Source: Aradus depressus (lineage: Eukaryota > Arthropoda > Insecta > Hemiptera > Aradidae). Taken from it: a DNA stretch of 64,000 nucleotides. The translations under genes were made by a program, and so were the position numbers. Location: the NCBI GenBank assembly GCA_963662175.1, contig OY759225.1, positions 11,091,601 through 11,155,600 on the forward strand, in the 5' to 3' direction. Positions 10,141 to 19,911 of this stretch are shown piece by piece. Each line of letters begins with the position of its first letter. Within the stretch, counting starts at the first letter, position 1. The notes beneath the pieces are model-generated. The model ran no database searches. It was not told the DNA's origin and saw only the letters and a program-made list of their open reading frames with translations.

Positions 10141-10438
10141 CCCCCTCAAAGATCGATGAGAGAACCTCCACACCGCGCCCCCTCCCCTAAGAAGCACAGA
10201 TTTTGGCTAAGGGCCACACCAGCTGTGTGACCTCTTCCTTTCCTTATTTCACTGTCCTTCCATTATTGAAGAAACTTCAAAAACTTTCTTGACAAAAAGA
10301 AAACTAATAACTGCCCTCAATGCTATTGTCTGGTATTATAAAGAAATTCATTTTGGTGACCTCAGTTCCAAGATTTTTTTTATTTCTTTGATCTACTTTC
10401 TATTTCCGATATAAAAAAAAATCTTATCATCTTACTAG
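10141..10438. other. Spacer after tandem array
   Basis: About 300 bp with no recognisable gene or repeat beyond decaying array sequence at the left. Confidence 0.5.
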
Positions 10439-10587
10439 TTCACCACGACGCCGTAAGCGGACATGGCAAAGAGCTCCAGTACCTGGACTCTTCAGCCACG
10501 TACCTCATCAATACAGGTACGCACTCGTCACTCCTAAACTTGCTAATGACGAACTATGCCGTTGTAAATATGTATATGAATAAATAA
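10439..10587 (+). mobile_element. LINE endonuclease fragment (likely)
   Basis: An open frame reads HHDAVSGHGKELQYLDSSATY and then LINTGTHSSLL before a stop at 10585. The pattern GKEL..LDSS..YLINTGT resembles the APE-type endonuclease of Jockey/I/R1 LINEs, where G.EL...LDSS.L.LLN.GTPT is typical. An AG/GT pair at 10437 and 10517 mimics exon borders, but the frame continues past it. I favour a LINE fragment over a host exon. Confidence 0.5.
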
Positions 10588-10627
10588 ATTTAACAACGAC
10601 CCGGAGAAAATTTAAGCAGGTTAGTAA

Positions 10628-10930
10628 TGTTAGTAGATTAGTTATTGTGACTCATACCTGGGTTTTTACTACAAGGCTATATCGCCTACTAGCAAAGCGC
10701 TCTTTCATCACTCTGGTGAACATGAGTCTGACTCTACTATGGGAGTCCTAAAATTTTATTCACCTAGGTTAGGGGTCTTTAACGCGTACCTGATACTGTA
10801 CAGGCTCGGGACCATCACTTAATGCATCTTCCGATGTTAAGTTTATTTTACCTCCCAGAGAAATTAAACTAAGGGCCTCGGCCGGGTTTCAACCCGCGAT
10901 CTCGAGCTCAGTAAGCAAGCACGCATACTT
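10628..10930 (-). mobile_element. SINE-1, diverged copy
   Basis: Runs from the GTTAGTAGATTAGTTATTGTGA tail (AATAACTAA type) to GCTCAGTAAGCAAGCACGCATA in the head region. The 5' end of box A is missing. Several substitutions suggest an old copy. Confidence 0.83.
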
Positions 10931-11074
10931 TGCTTTAACTAGTGGTGTTTTCGGATGGTGTGAACTTTTTGTGCTTAACTGTTGTGTGATTTGGTATGTT
11001 GAGATCGTGGTGTAAAGTGACGTACAAAACGTAGTTTCTTTTGAATAATTTTATTTTTAGTTATTTTGGTTCGT

Positions 11075-11510
11075 GAGGGTTTAGGAGAACCCCGAAGCTG
11101 AATTCCATAGGTCCAGATAGTTCTGAGAACGGTCTTGTAGGCACCCAGTTTGTTGAAATCGCTTGTCTTCTTATTTTTCTTTTTCTTCTTGCAGCGCTAC
11201 ATTCCTGAAAGGACCAGGGCCTCCGTCCCAATCCTCCTCCATTCGATCTAAAACCTTCTCATTCCATCCTCTGATGGAGATCCGCCTCGACGTCGTCCAG
11301 CCAACGGAGTCTCGGTCTTCCTCTTCTGGCCCCGCCTGGCCTACCGTAGAGGGCCTGTTTAGGGAGTCTTTCTCCTTCCATTCTCTCTACGTGGCCCAAC
11401 CAACATCATCTTGCCTACTTGATCACGGTCACCAGTTCGGTCTCCCCGTAGAGGTCTCTCAATTCTCTGTTCTTCCGGAAACGCCATTCTCGGAAACAGG
11501 TCCATAAAAC
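11075..11510 (-). mobile_element. LINE C-terminal and RT-thumb fragments
   Basis: The minus strand yields two LINE pieces. From 11500 to about 11165, with frame shifts: ENGVSGR, GETELVTVIK-like words, WLGHVERMEGERLPKQAL, RGRPRLRWLDDVEADL. This is the same C-terminal class as at 6525-6905 but a different family. Then 11158-11075 reads YKTVLRTIWTYGIQLRGSPK, a Jockey-type thumb block. They are rearranged relative to an intact element. The plus-strand 114-codon ORF here is the complement and not a gene. Confidence 0.8.
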
Positions 11511-11514
11511 TTTT

Positions 11515-11999
11515 TAAGTATTTTCCGTTCCCACAGTAGCAGAATCTTTTCTTTTTCTTTTGTCAACGCCTAAGTTTTACCTGTGTAAGTCACAATAGGA
11601 CGGACAATGGTTTTATAGACAATTAATCGCTTGTTTAGTAGGCAAATTTAACATGAAGCGATTTGATCTAATTTATTTTTACCTTCAATAGACGCTAAGA
11701 TTTGAAAAGAATTTTATCTAACGAACTGAAATTTTAAATGAACATTAAAATCCTGTATGTTCAAAATCTGCAGTATTAGCGTAAAAAAATATAATAAATA
11801 AATTATTTAGCTCCTTAAATTTATTATTTTTTGGTCTCTGGTAGCGGTTAAACCCGGAATAAATTCTAATCCAGGAAGAAGAAGCAATTTTGTCGGGGAC
11901 TCTCACAGATTACTAAGTAGCCGAGTCTAATGGAAAAAGAAAACACTCGGCCATCTGTGAAATGTTTTTTGTAAAATTCATTTTATTTTTCCCAACATT
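11515..11999. other. AT-rich spacer, no gene seen
   Basis: No coding frame or clear repeat. Poly-pyrimidine and AT runs only. Confidence 0.5.
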
Positions 12000-12300
12000 T
12001 TCCTTCTATGCTTTTACTATCTTATAACTCTAGTACAAGGAACTGTATTGTAATCACGAAAAAATCTAAGATCGAGTTTTCAACTTTTCAAAGGTCCATT
12101 GAACATTTTCGCGATGATGTTTGTATGTCTGTGATTGAAACTTAGTGAGTAGGTACTCTAACTCAAAAACTATTGTAGCAATGAACTTAACATTAGAAAT
12201 AAAAATGTCACATGTGGTAACAGATCTGTTTAGATTTTAGTTGAAATCGTAGGAAAATGAAAACCACTCAACTTCCGTAGTAGGTAATAAATTTTACAAG
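12000..12300 (+). repeat. Dispersed repeat R3 copy
   Basis: Shares TTTTCGCGATGATGT, a CTGTGATTG word, ACTCAAAAACTATTGTAGCA and ATGAACTTAACATT with copies at 26540-26740 and 42295-42980. The class is not identified; this copy is diverged. Confidence 0.65.
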
Positions 12301-12302
12301 AT

Positions 12303-12304
12303 AT

Positions 12305-12376
<72 letters not shown>
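12303..12376. repeat. (AT)n microsatellite
   Basis: About 37 AT dinucleotides. It is the insertion site of LTR element 1, and more (AT)n follows that element at 16464. Confidence 0.97.
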
Positions 12377-12379
<3 letters not shown>

Positions 12380-13102
12380 AACATGTAGAAATAAGGGGGG
12401 GTATTTTAATAAATAAAGAAATATAATAAAGCCATTAACGGGATGTCAGTACTGAGGACTTAAGCAGGGTGGGGGAAGAGAGAGAGAACAGTGGAAGGAG
12501 GGGGAAACGAGTGTGTCGGTAGTTGGAGATAGATATTGAAGGAGGAAGGTTGTGGGAAGTTGTGGTTGGAGATAGATAGTGAAGGAGGAAGGTTGTGGGA
12601 AGTTGTGGTTGGAGATAGATAGTGAAGGAGGAAGGTTGTGGGAAGTTGGGGTTGGAGATAGAGAGTGAAGGAGGAAGGTTGTGGTTGAAGAGAGAGAGAG
12701 AGTGGAAGTGGACGGTTCGTTTTTTATGAGAGAGTTCGCTGGAGTAGTGAAGAGTTTTTTTTTTGGAGTTGGAAGTCTGGAGGAAGTCAGGAAAAAAGGC
12801 AGATTGATGGGAAAATAAAGGAAGGATCGGAGAGCCGTATGATGAACTAAGAAGAGCAGTGGAGAAGGATTGAAGGACAGATGGTGACCAAGTGAGTGAA
12901 AAAAAAAAAATAATTATAAAAAAATCAAACAAATAAATGTTATATGATCATGTCTCCAATTTATGTAAAGATTTAAAAAACAAAACAAAAAAAAAAATAA
13001 AAACTCTATTTATCAATTTTTTTATTAAAAGAATTCATTTCCCATAACTAGTTTTTTTCAACAAGATAAATAAGAAATAAAGAGGAACTAGTAATTGTTA
13101 CA
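12377..13102 (+). repeat. LTR element 1, 5' LTR
   Basis: 726 bp, TG...CA ends. It includes a purine-rich minisatellite with 43-bp period (about 12520-12690, four units of TTGGAGATAGATAGTGAAGG...). An AATAAA lies near the 3' end. The 165-codon minus-strand ORF inside both LTRs is the complement of the purine-rich repeat and I reject it as a gene. Confidence 0.95.
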
Positions 13103-13103
13103 T

Positions 13104-13121
13104 TGGCGCCCAACGTGGGGC
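13104..13121 (+). promoter_or_regulatory. Primer-binding site, tRNA-Lys type
   Basis: TGGCGCCCAACGTGGGGC, one base after the LTR end, is the classical 18-nt match to the 3' end of tRNA-Lys used by many retroelements. It primes minus-strand cDNA. Confidence 0.93.
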
Positions 13122-13149
13122 AATTTTAAAAAGGAATAAATTTAATGAG

Positions 13150-13180
13150 AACATAGTAATTGTTACATTGGCGCCCAACG
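13150..13180 (+). repeat. Duplicated LTR-end plus primer-site block
   Basis: TAGTAATTGTTACA followed by TTGGCGCCCAACGT recurs about 55 bp downstream of the true LTR/primer-site junction. It reproduces the last 14 LTR bases and the first 14 or so primer-site bases; the remainder of the second site (TTTGGC) has diverged. Confidence 0.95.
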
Positions 13181-13317
13181 TTTTGGCAATAAAAATGATG
13201 GAATAGAGAAAAAAAAAAAAAAAATTTTTTTTTGATTTGTCCAGTTTATAGTTTAGAAATTGCTGTAATATATTTTATGTATTATATTTATTATAGAGGA
13301 TAGATTTGTGAAGCAAG

Positions 13318-14409
13318 ATGGCGGACGAGGACACAGGTGAGTCGACCCATAGCATGGCGGGAGAGCAAGGTCCGGAGTTTGTTTACGATGGGGAGGCGGG
13401 AGAATTAGCTGCAGGAATGGACGGAATCGGGAGTGGCCTCGGCGGATTAGGACTCCGGGACGTAGATAGCGATGTTCGGGAATCTGGATTTGTAGAAGGA
13501 ACGGGAGAAAATTCTATGATAGTCATGAGTCCGCTTATAGGAAGGTCGAATTCGGGGGATGAGGAAGCAAATAAAAAGAAAGACGATAATCCGTTTAATC
13601 CGAGCCAATTTGAGCAAATGATGGCTCGTATGCAAAATCAGTTTGAACAGTTAAATCAACAGTTAAGTTGTAAGATAGAAACTAATAAAAAAGAAATAAT
13701 CGAGTCGGTTGAGCAAAGGTTTGGGTTTTGTGAAATACAAATAAGTAAAAATATAGAGCAACTAAGGGGGGAACAACAAAATAATAACACGAATGAAATA
13801 ATAGTGGAGACAAAAACAGATCTTAGTGAAGTTGAAAATAAATGTGAAAATAAATTAATAACAGATGAGAAAAAGAAATTAAATGAAATAGGTAATGCTC
13901 AGAAAAATGAATTAGAAATAAGTAAAAGCAAATCAAATAGAAAGGAAAATAGAAAGGAAAATAGAAAAATAAAATTGAACAAAGAAATAAATAAAGATTA
14001 TATTCCGTTTAATGCAGTATGTCGGCTAGGGTTTATTAGAAAAAGTTATACATTTTCAAAAATATCCAAAGATAAAATAAAAAACAAAAATATCGTTATC
14101 TTGAAAGTAAAATTAACAGAAATAAATTATAAGAAAATTTGTAAAGGAAATTTGGGCCCTATTTGCCAAGAAAGTTGTGATAAGAAAAAATTAAAGAAAA
14201 CTAATAAAAGAAAAGCTAAAGTAATGTTGCAGCCAAATTCTAGGAGAATTAGATATCGGAAGATAACGTTGTACAAATATGAAAATAAACAGAAACAAAG
14301 TGCTTACTTTAAAATACCAAAACTAATAAGCTTAATTAAAAATCACACTAAATTAAAGAAAATTAAAAATCACAAGAAATTAAAAAAAAAAAAAATTTCC
14401 TTCAGATAA
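13318..14409 (+). CDS. Gag-like coiled-coil protein of LTR element 1 (363 aa)
   Basis: The only sizeable ORF in the element, starting 215 bp after the LTR. Residues 1-95 are acidic and Gly-rich (MADEDTGEST..., GSGLGGLGLRD). Residues about 95-155 form a predicted coiled coil (PSQFEQMMARMQNQFEQLNQ...). From about 200 to the end it is strongly Lys/Arg-rich, fit for nucleic-acid binding. I see no capsid-type core, CCHC knuckle, protease or RT motif. Base use shifts sharply: the first 80 codons are GC-rich, the rest very AT-rich. Gag-like by position and character, not by recognised homology. The start is the first ATG of the frame. Confidence 0.65.
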   Translation: MADEDTGESTHSMAGEQGPEFVYDGEAGELAAGMDGIGSGLGGLGLRDVDSDVRESGFVEGTGENSMIVMSPLIGRSNSGDEEANKKKDDNPFNPSQFEQMMARMQNQFEQLNQQLSCKIETNKKEIIESVEQRFGFCEIQISKNIEQLRGEQQNNNTNEIIVETKTDLSEVENKCENKLITDEKKKLNEIGNAQKNELEISKSKSNRKENRKENRKIKLNKEINKDYIPFNAVCRLGFIRKSYTFSKISKDKIKNKNIVILKVKLTEINYKKICKGNLGPICQESCDKKKLKKTNKRKAKVMLQPNSRRIRYRKITLYKYENKQKQSAYFKIPKLISLIKNHTKLKKIKNHKKLKKKKISFR

Positions 14410-15177
14410 ACCGATGGATTAATTTTGATAACAAGGAACTCGTAATTGGATTTTTAAATGAACTTATGGCTATGATTTGTGTTTTTATAAATATATTTTC
14501 TTAAATCATAATAATTAAAAATAAAACTAAATTATAAATTAAAAGTAATCAGCTAATGAATAAATTGTTTTTATTACGAAGTATCAAATAATAGCTGTGT
14601 GGTGTGTTTTTCACCTTGAAAAAAAAAAAAGATTTAAAAAAAAAAAAAAAATCTTAAATTGAGAAGTCGAAACGATTGAAATATGAAAATCAAAATATTA
14701 TAAAATTTGAATTGATAGTACGGTCACTTATAAAACTGATATCACTAAACCAACTAGTTGATGGAAGATAGATTCTGGTGGAGAGACGGACTGCAACTAA
14801 CGGGATCCTGTGGTACAGAGAGGTAGTACACACGTCAAATAGGATTATGATAGTTTGACCCATATAAACAATGCATGTAGGTCTGACCTAATGACCGATA
14901 TCTAGCTAAAAAAAAGTTGTAAAAATAATAATAATAACATAATAATTAGCATTATGTGACTTGTCGGTCTTTGCTATGGCAATTTTGTTTTGATCAAGTA
15001 TGACCTCTTATATCTTCAAATCATGAGAGACCTTGCTCCATGTGTGTGTGGATCGGCTTGTCTGGGTCATATAAGCCTCGCTTAATTATATGTGTTTTCT
15101 TTCTTAGTTTATGAAACTGAATTTGTTTTTTTGGGTATACATGTTCTTAAATTTTATGGTTATATGTGATATTGTTA
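14410..15177 (+). other. LTR element 1, non-coding interior
   Basis: AT-rich, no frame longer than about 60 codons and no pol motif. A slightly GC-richer island (about 14760-14900, GGAGAGACGGACTGCAACTA) could be a packaging or structured region, but nothing shows it. Confidence 0.6.
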
Positions 15178-15348
15178 AAAAAAAAAAAAAAAAAAAAAAT
15201 TGTTTGTTAGTTACCTTTATATAAAAAAAAAAAAATATGGTTTATATGAAATTGTACATGTTATAATTATAATATTGGTTAGAGGATTGATTGCATAAGT
15301 ATTTAAAAATGTTTGAAAGAAAATATTGTATTATTGAAGAGAGAGAGA

Positions 15349-15403
<55 letters not shown>

Positions 15404-15660
15404 TTTGCTAAGTACCTGTACCATTGTTTAAAAAAAAAAAAAATGTTTGCTAAGTACCTGTACTATTGTTTACTTGTACTGTACCTGTATTATATAAAAA
15501 AAAAAAAGAAAAGAAACTGTTTTCTAGTTACCTGATTATTATTATAAAAAAAAAAAAAAAAAAAGAATGTTTACATGAAATTTTATATGTTATATTGTTT
15601 AAAATATTGGTTAGATGGTTTATTGAATGTAGTATTTTAAAAAAAATATTATGGTGTTTG
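15178..15660 (+). repeat. A-tract-punctuated degenerate tandem repeat in LTR element 1
   Basis: Poly-A runs (one longer than 40) alternate with related words: TGTTTGTTAGTTACCT, TGTTTGCTAAGTACCTGTA (twice) and TGTTTTCTAGTTACCTG. Longer blocks (TTTATATGAAATTGTACATG..., TTACATGAAATTTTATATGT) also repeat, as does ATATTGGTTAGA. This looks like expansion by slippage during reverse transcription. Confidence 0.8.
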
Positions 15661-15724
15661 TGATGGGGTATTTATAAATAAAAAAAATATTTATTTTCTT
15701 CGTTTCATTTTTTTTTTTTTCATT

Positions 15725-15737
15725 AAGGGAAAGGATA
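15725..15737 (+). promoter_or_regulatory. Polypurine tract of LTR element 1
   Basis: AAGGGAAAGGATA directly abuts the 3' LTR and is the expected plus-strand primer. Confidence 0.8.
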
Positions 15738-16463
15738 TGTAACATGTAGAAATAAGGGGGGGTATTTTAATAAATAAAGAAATATAATAAAGCCATTAAC
15801 GGGATGTCAGTACTGAGGACTTAAGCAGGGTGGGGGAAGAGAGAGAGAACAGTGGAAGGAGGGGGAAACGAGTGTGTCGGTAGTTGGAGATAGATATTGA
15901 AGGAGGAAGGTTGTGGGAAGTTGTGGTTGGAGATAGATAGTGAAGGAGGAAGGTTGTGGGAAGTTGTGGTTGGAGATAGATAGTGAAGGAGGAAGGTTGT
16001 GGGAAGTTGGGGTTGGAGATAGAGAGTGAAGGAGGAAGGTTGTGGTTGAAGAGAGAGAGAGAGTGGAAGTGGACGGTTCGTTTTTTATGAGAGAGTTCGC
16101 TGGAGTAGTGAAGAGTTTTTTTTTTGGAGTTGGAAGTCTGGAGGAAGTCAGGAAAAAAGGCAGATTGATGGGAAAATAAAGGAAGGATCGGAGAGCCGTA
16201 TGATGAACTAAGAAGAGCAGTGGAGAAGGATTGAAGGACAGATGGTGACCAAGTGAGTGAAAAAAAAAAAATAATTATAAAAAAATCAAACAAATAAATG
16301 TTATATGATCATGTCTCCAATTTATGTAAAGATTTAAAAAACAAAACAAAAAAAAAAATAAAAACTCTATTTATCAATTTTTTTATTAAAAGAATTCATT
16401 TCCCATAACTAGTTTTTTTCAACAAGATAAATAAGAAATAAAGAGGAACTAGTAATTGTTACA
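15738..16463 (+). repeat. LTR element 1, 3' LTR
   Basis: 726 bp, matching the 5' LTR base for base wherever I compared them (constant offset of 3,361). Followed by (AT)n, the interrupted target. Confidence 0.95.
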
Positions 16464-16508
16464 ATATATATATATAATATATATTATAACTATTATATAT
16501 ATATTATA

Positions 16509-17193
16509 CTAGCAGTAATACCCGGCGTTGCCCGGGGAACTTTGACTTTTCTCCTAATATCTCTCGTTCGAATCCATTTCAATTCTTCAATAGTACATTC
16601 ATGATGTTATAATTTTCAATTATTCATACGGAATAACGCTTATAGTCCTTCAACGGCAGACATCCCAGCTAGTAAGTTTTTAGGACCCCTGGGCACCATG
16701 GCTAGTACGCGCCATTCAACGGCGGAAACCACAGCTAGTGAATACTTAGCATCAGTGGACGTCCTAGCCAGTGCGTACTTGAGAACGCTTGTGACCACCA
16801 GGTTGATTAAAACATATACTTCAACCATCCTGGAGCTAAAACTAATTTATTCAAAAAGATTTCTCATTAATCGTTGCAATGGTTTTCGAGTTACAAAGAT
16901 TGCGTGAGTGGATGCTGGGATGGACCAGGGGTTGATTAAAAAATAGACCTTAACCTTCCGGTAGATAAAACTTATCTATTCAAAAAGATTCCTCATTAAT
17001 CATTGCAGTGGTTTTTGAGTTACAAAGATTGCGTAGGTGGATGCTGGCATGGACCAGACATTGAGGTACTAATACGCCTATAACCTTCCACAGACGATGA
17101 CGAACAAATTAAAAAAAAATTAATCAAATCCATCAAGCCGTTCGTGAGTTATAGCGGTACAACGCACAGACATTTTCAGCTTTATATATATGA
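16509..17193 (-). mobile_element. Non-autonomous Helitron, 685 bp
   Basis: On the minus strand it starts TCATATATATAAAGCTG and ends in a GC hairpin (CCCGGGCAACGCCGGG) followed by TATTACTGCTAG. It lies between A and T: host A before TC, host T after CTAG. These are the Helitron hallmarks. It contains two diverged internal repeats (CCATCCCAGCATCCAC...) and no Rep/helicase. A copy with a 160-bp internal deletion is at 41558-42081. Confidence 0.93.
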
Positions 17194-17595
17194 TAATAGT
17201 TGGGAGGGTACATTGTAAATTGAGAGTATCATGCATTTTTTTTTATAAATTCTATTTTTTAACAATTGGATACAGGCTATTGCAACACTATTTATATAAA
17301 GGCTTTTATTTACTTGTGCTTTTGCTCCATATTTTTTCAAAATTTTCCTGTGGACCTCATAAGTAGATGCTTTATGGATTCGCCGTCCTGAGACTATCTT
17401 GGCAACTCTACGCGATTGGATCTGATGTCCTGCAATTTCCTCCTTCTTCGGGGTCTTCCTGGATCGTTCCAAAAATTGGGACCGACTTCTGGACAAACAT
17501 ACAGACAGAACAGGGGACATGAACACTCGGGGACAGAACATCTCCGCCAGACCGGCTTTCTCCCCTCCCCTCCCCTCATGCCGAAGCCTTCTCAA
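17182..17595 (-). CDS. Hypothetical basic ORF, 137 codons
   Basis: ATG-initiated frame beginning MRRLRHEGRGGEKAGLAEMF. The middle is basic (RKTPKKEEIAGHQIQSRRV, VSGRRIHKASTYEVHRKIL) and the end hydrophobic. I do not recognise it. It ends at the Helitron border. The GC-richer section (17390-17590) suggests it was once coding or is part of another element; it may also be chance. Confidence 0.25.
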   Translation of the reverse strand: MRRLRHEGRGGEKAGLAEMFCPRVFMSPVLSVCLSRSRSQFLERSRKTPKKEEIAGHQIQSRRVAKIVSGRRIHKASTYEVHRKILKKYGAKAQVNKSLYINSVAIACIQLLKNRIYKKKCMILSIYNVPSQLLSYI

Positions 17596-17842
17596 TTCAA
17601 TATTGACAATTTTCCATTTATTATTTAATTATTTTTAAAATGTATTTTCTATTACCCTGGTACCCCCAAATACAGGTAGTTACAATATATATATATATAT
17701 ATTATAGCTACCCATCTCAACGAAGTCCGACCTTTGACCTCCGATTGCTAACCTTTACAAATCATCCCCTCCCACTGTACCCATTTTGAATATATTATAT
17801 ACCCACTGTACCCATTTATATATATTATATATAATATAACCT

Positions 17843-18049
17843 TGATCACGCCGTCCTTCGGATGGGACGTAAAGTGATGTACGATATCAGGTACTCGTTA
17901 AAGTTCCCTAGATGAATAAAAATTTAGGGAAGGCAAAATTTAGAACTCCCGAAGTGCAGTCGGGCTCTTGTCCACCAGAGTGATGAAAGACCGCTCTGGT
18001 AGTAGGCGATATGACCTTGTAGTTATATGAGTCATAATAACTAACTTTA
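17843..18049 (+). mobile_element. SINE-1 3' fragment
   Basis: Starts at the GATCACGCCGTCCTTCGGAT block and ends GAGTCATAATAACTAACT, the second tail type (not telomere-like). Head absent. Confidence 0.87.
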
Positions 18050-18365
18050 TAAAATCACTTCAAGTAAAAATTGTACAAAAAACTAAAAAGCTTTTGTATG
18101 AAATTTTTTTCAACTTCTCGCCCGCCTCCTACTGTCTCTCAAATTCAAATTGTGGAGGTTCTTTATTGGGGGTACTTGGAAAATCGGTAGTAATAACGAA
18201 TTGTTGTTTTTGTATATTATATATTTTTTTAAACAAAAGGGAAATATTTTATTTTTTATTGGGCTGTCCTCTTTTTTCCTTCAAATCTTCCTGTTTAACA
18301 TGCATAGAAGCTGTGTGGGCGTTCTACTGATCTTCTATTTCTTCCTTGCTTCTCCTTGGATCAGA
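18050..18365. other. Spacer, no gene seen
   Basis: T-rich DNA giving hydrophobic chance ORFs in two frames, with no start context or known motif. Confidence 0.5.
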
Positions 18366-18488
18366 AAATTTTTATTCACCTTGGTTAGGGCTCTTTAAGG
18401 AGTACCTGACATCGTACATGCTCGGGACCATCTCTTAACGTCCCATCCGAAGGACGGCGTGCTTAAGTTCATTTTACCTCCCAGATAA
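18366..18488 (-). mobile_element. SINE-1 middle fragment
   Basis: Complement of the GTTAAGAGATGGTCCCGAGC and TTTAAAGAGCCCTAACC body. Both ends are lost; an R2 copy begins directly after it. Confidence 0.82.
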
Positions 18489-18745
18489 ATGTATCGATAC
18501 GAAATTTGATATGTCTCTGTGTGGTTAGAAGCGGGCTTAATCCAAAAATTTCTGTAACTATCGATGTAATAGAATGTATCGATACAAAATTTAGTATGAG
18601 GATTCAGAAGCTAATATGTATGTCAAATATTGATTAATTAATTAATTCTTGCTGGGGAAGTATATAGTCGGTGATTTATAAAGCAACATCGAATTTCTGT
18701 CCGATTACATAACTTCTTTTATACTTTTTTGAGCCAGGGAAGTAA
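18488..18745 (-). repeat. Repeat R2 copy
   Basis: Contains ATCGATGTAATAGAATGTATCG, TTTAGTATGAGGATTCAGAAGC and GGGGAAGTATATAGTCGGTGA. It then jumps to the opposite terminus (CGATTACATAACTTC), so it is a rearranged copy. Confidence 0.7.
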
Positions 18746-19067
18746 AAAAGGTATTAAGGATTGTTGAGTTGGGAAGACTGAGGATGAGGACTTTATTCTC
18801 TGATCACTACTACGTGTAACTAAATAATTTATTTTGTTATTTTATTATTCAGTTGTTTGGGTAGTTTGATTGATTTAGGCCAATCTGAACGGCGTTGGAA
18901 TATTGATGGTGTCAGGAGAGTGGGCAGGGTTCCCTCTAGGTACGTTAAGGCAAGGTGGCACACCCAAGTCACGAACATGGTACTTGTGTCAACATTTGTT
19001 AACCTAACCATAAAGCCTAAAGCTACCACTTTTACTATCCTAGAACAATTATAGTACTTCATGTTTT
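18746..19067. other. Spacer with an unassigned short ORF
   Basis: A 65-codon plus-strand frame (18857-19054; GSLIDLGQSERRWNIDGVRR) has a protein-like composition but I cannot assign it. It is bounded by repeats, so a transposon remnant is most likely. Confidence 0.35.
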
Positions 19068-19286
19068 AGTGTTAGTTATTTATTATGACATGCCCGGGCT
19101 TCAACTACGAGGTCTTATCGCCTACTACCAGAGCATTTCGTTGCTCGGGTGAACATGAGCCCAATTCTACTATGGGAGTTATTAATTTTGCCTACCTAGA
19201 TTTATTATTCACCTAGCGAGTACCTGACATAATCTAGACTCGAAAACATCGCTTAAAGTCCCATCCGAAGGACGGAGTGCTCAAGC
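19068..19286 (-). mobile_element. SINE-1 3' fragment
   Basis: Runs from the AATAACTAAC-type tail to the GGACGGAGTGCTCAAGCTTA block, where it abuts a Jockey-A LINE copy. Head absent. Confidence 0.85.
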
Positions 19287-19911
19287 TTAGCAAAATTAGA
19301 CATGACACAAAAACGGAACTGTTACAGTTACATTACAGTTACTTATTGAGACCTTTATGGACATACGGATCACAGATATACGGTTCAGCAAAAGTATTCA
19401 ACATCAAACGAATTCAGGCGTTTCAATCAAAAACCCTCAGACTAATAACACAGTGCACCCCATACATAAACAACAGAACACTTCATAACGATCTTATGAG
19501 GCACACAGTACCCGACACAATTCAAGCTACCTATATGTATACGGTTTTTTAGAAAACTTTACACACATAAAAACCCAGAAATACGTACTTTATCTTCACA
19601 ACACTTACCACAAAACCCCCCACGAAGGTTGAAGAGAAGATGGAACCGCGACTTACTGCCACCTTAAATCCTATTCGTTCTTAATATTTTTTATTTTTTT
19701 TTACATTATTTTCCTTTACTTTTATCATCTCCTTACCCATACATCAAAATTGTCTTTCAATGCCTTTTAATTTATTTATTTTTATTTCTTTATTTATTTA
19801 TTTTATTTTTTTATGTTCTTGTCCTAATAATTAAAATAAATTTTCGTCCCGAGGACCTACCACTGGGTGGCCTTCCTCTCACATGCCTTTCACTCCAATA
19901 TCAATACCTAC

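Larger units (their letters stand above)
12377..16463 (+). mobile_element. LTR element 1: pol-less LTR retrotransposon, 4,087 bp
   Basis: Two 726-bp direct repeats, both starting TGTAACATG and ending ATTGTTACA (TG...CA), flank a 2,635-bp interior. A tRNA-Lys-type primer site follows the left LTR and a purine tract precedes the right LTR. The insertion is inside (AT)n, consistent with an ATAT target duplication, though that cannot be proved in such sequence. The LTRs look identical over the parts I compared, so insertion is recent. The interior has one Gag-like ORF and no protease, reverse transcriptase, RNase H or integrase. It must be mobilised in trans. Confidence 0.95.

Noticed and set aside
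10439..10516. Host internal exon between AG (10437) and GT (10517)
   Set aside because: The frame continues beyond the GT, and GKEL..LDSS..YLINTGT fits a LINE endonuclease better.
11163..11507. 114-codon plus-strand ORF
   Set aside because: Antisense of a LINE C-terminal fragment with the GRPRLRWLDDVEADL signature on the other strand.
12435..12932. 165-codon minus-strand ORF, repeated at 15796-16293
   Set aside because: It is the complement of the purine-rich minisatellite inside each LTR of element 1; the length comes from the 43-bp repeat and identical LTRs, not from coding constraint.
15242..15424. 60-codon minus-strand ORF rich in Phe
   Set aside because: Antisense of a poly-A run longer than 40 bases.
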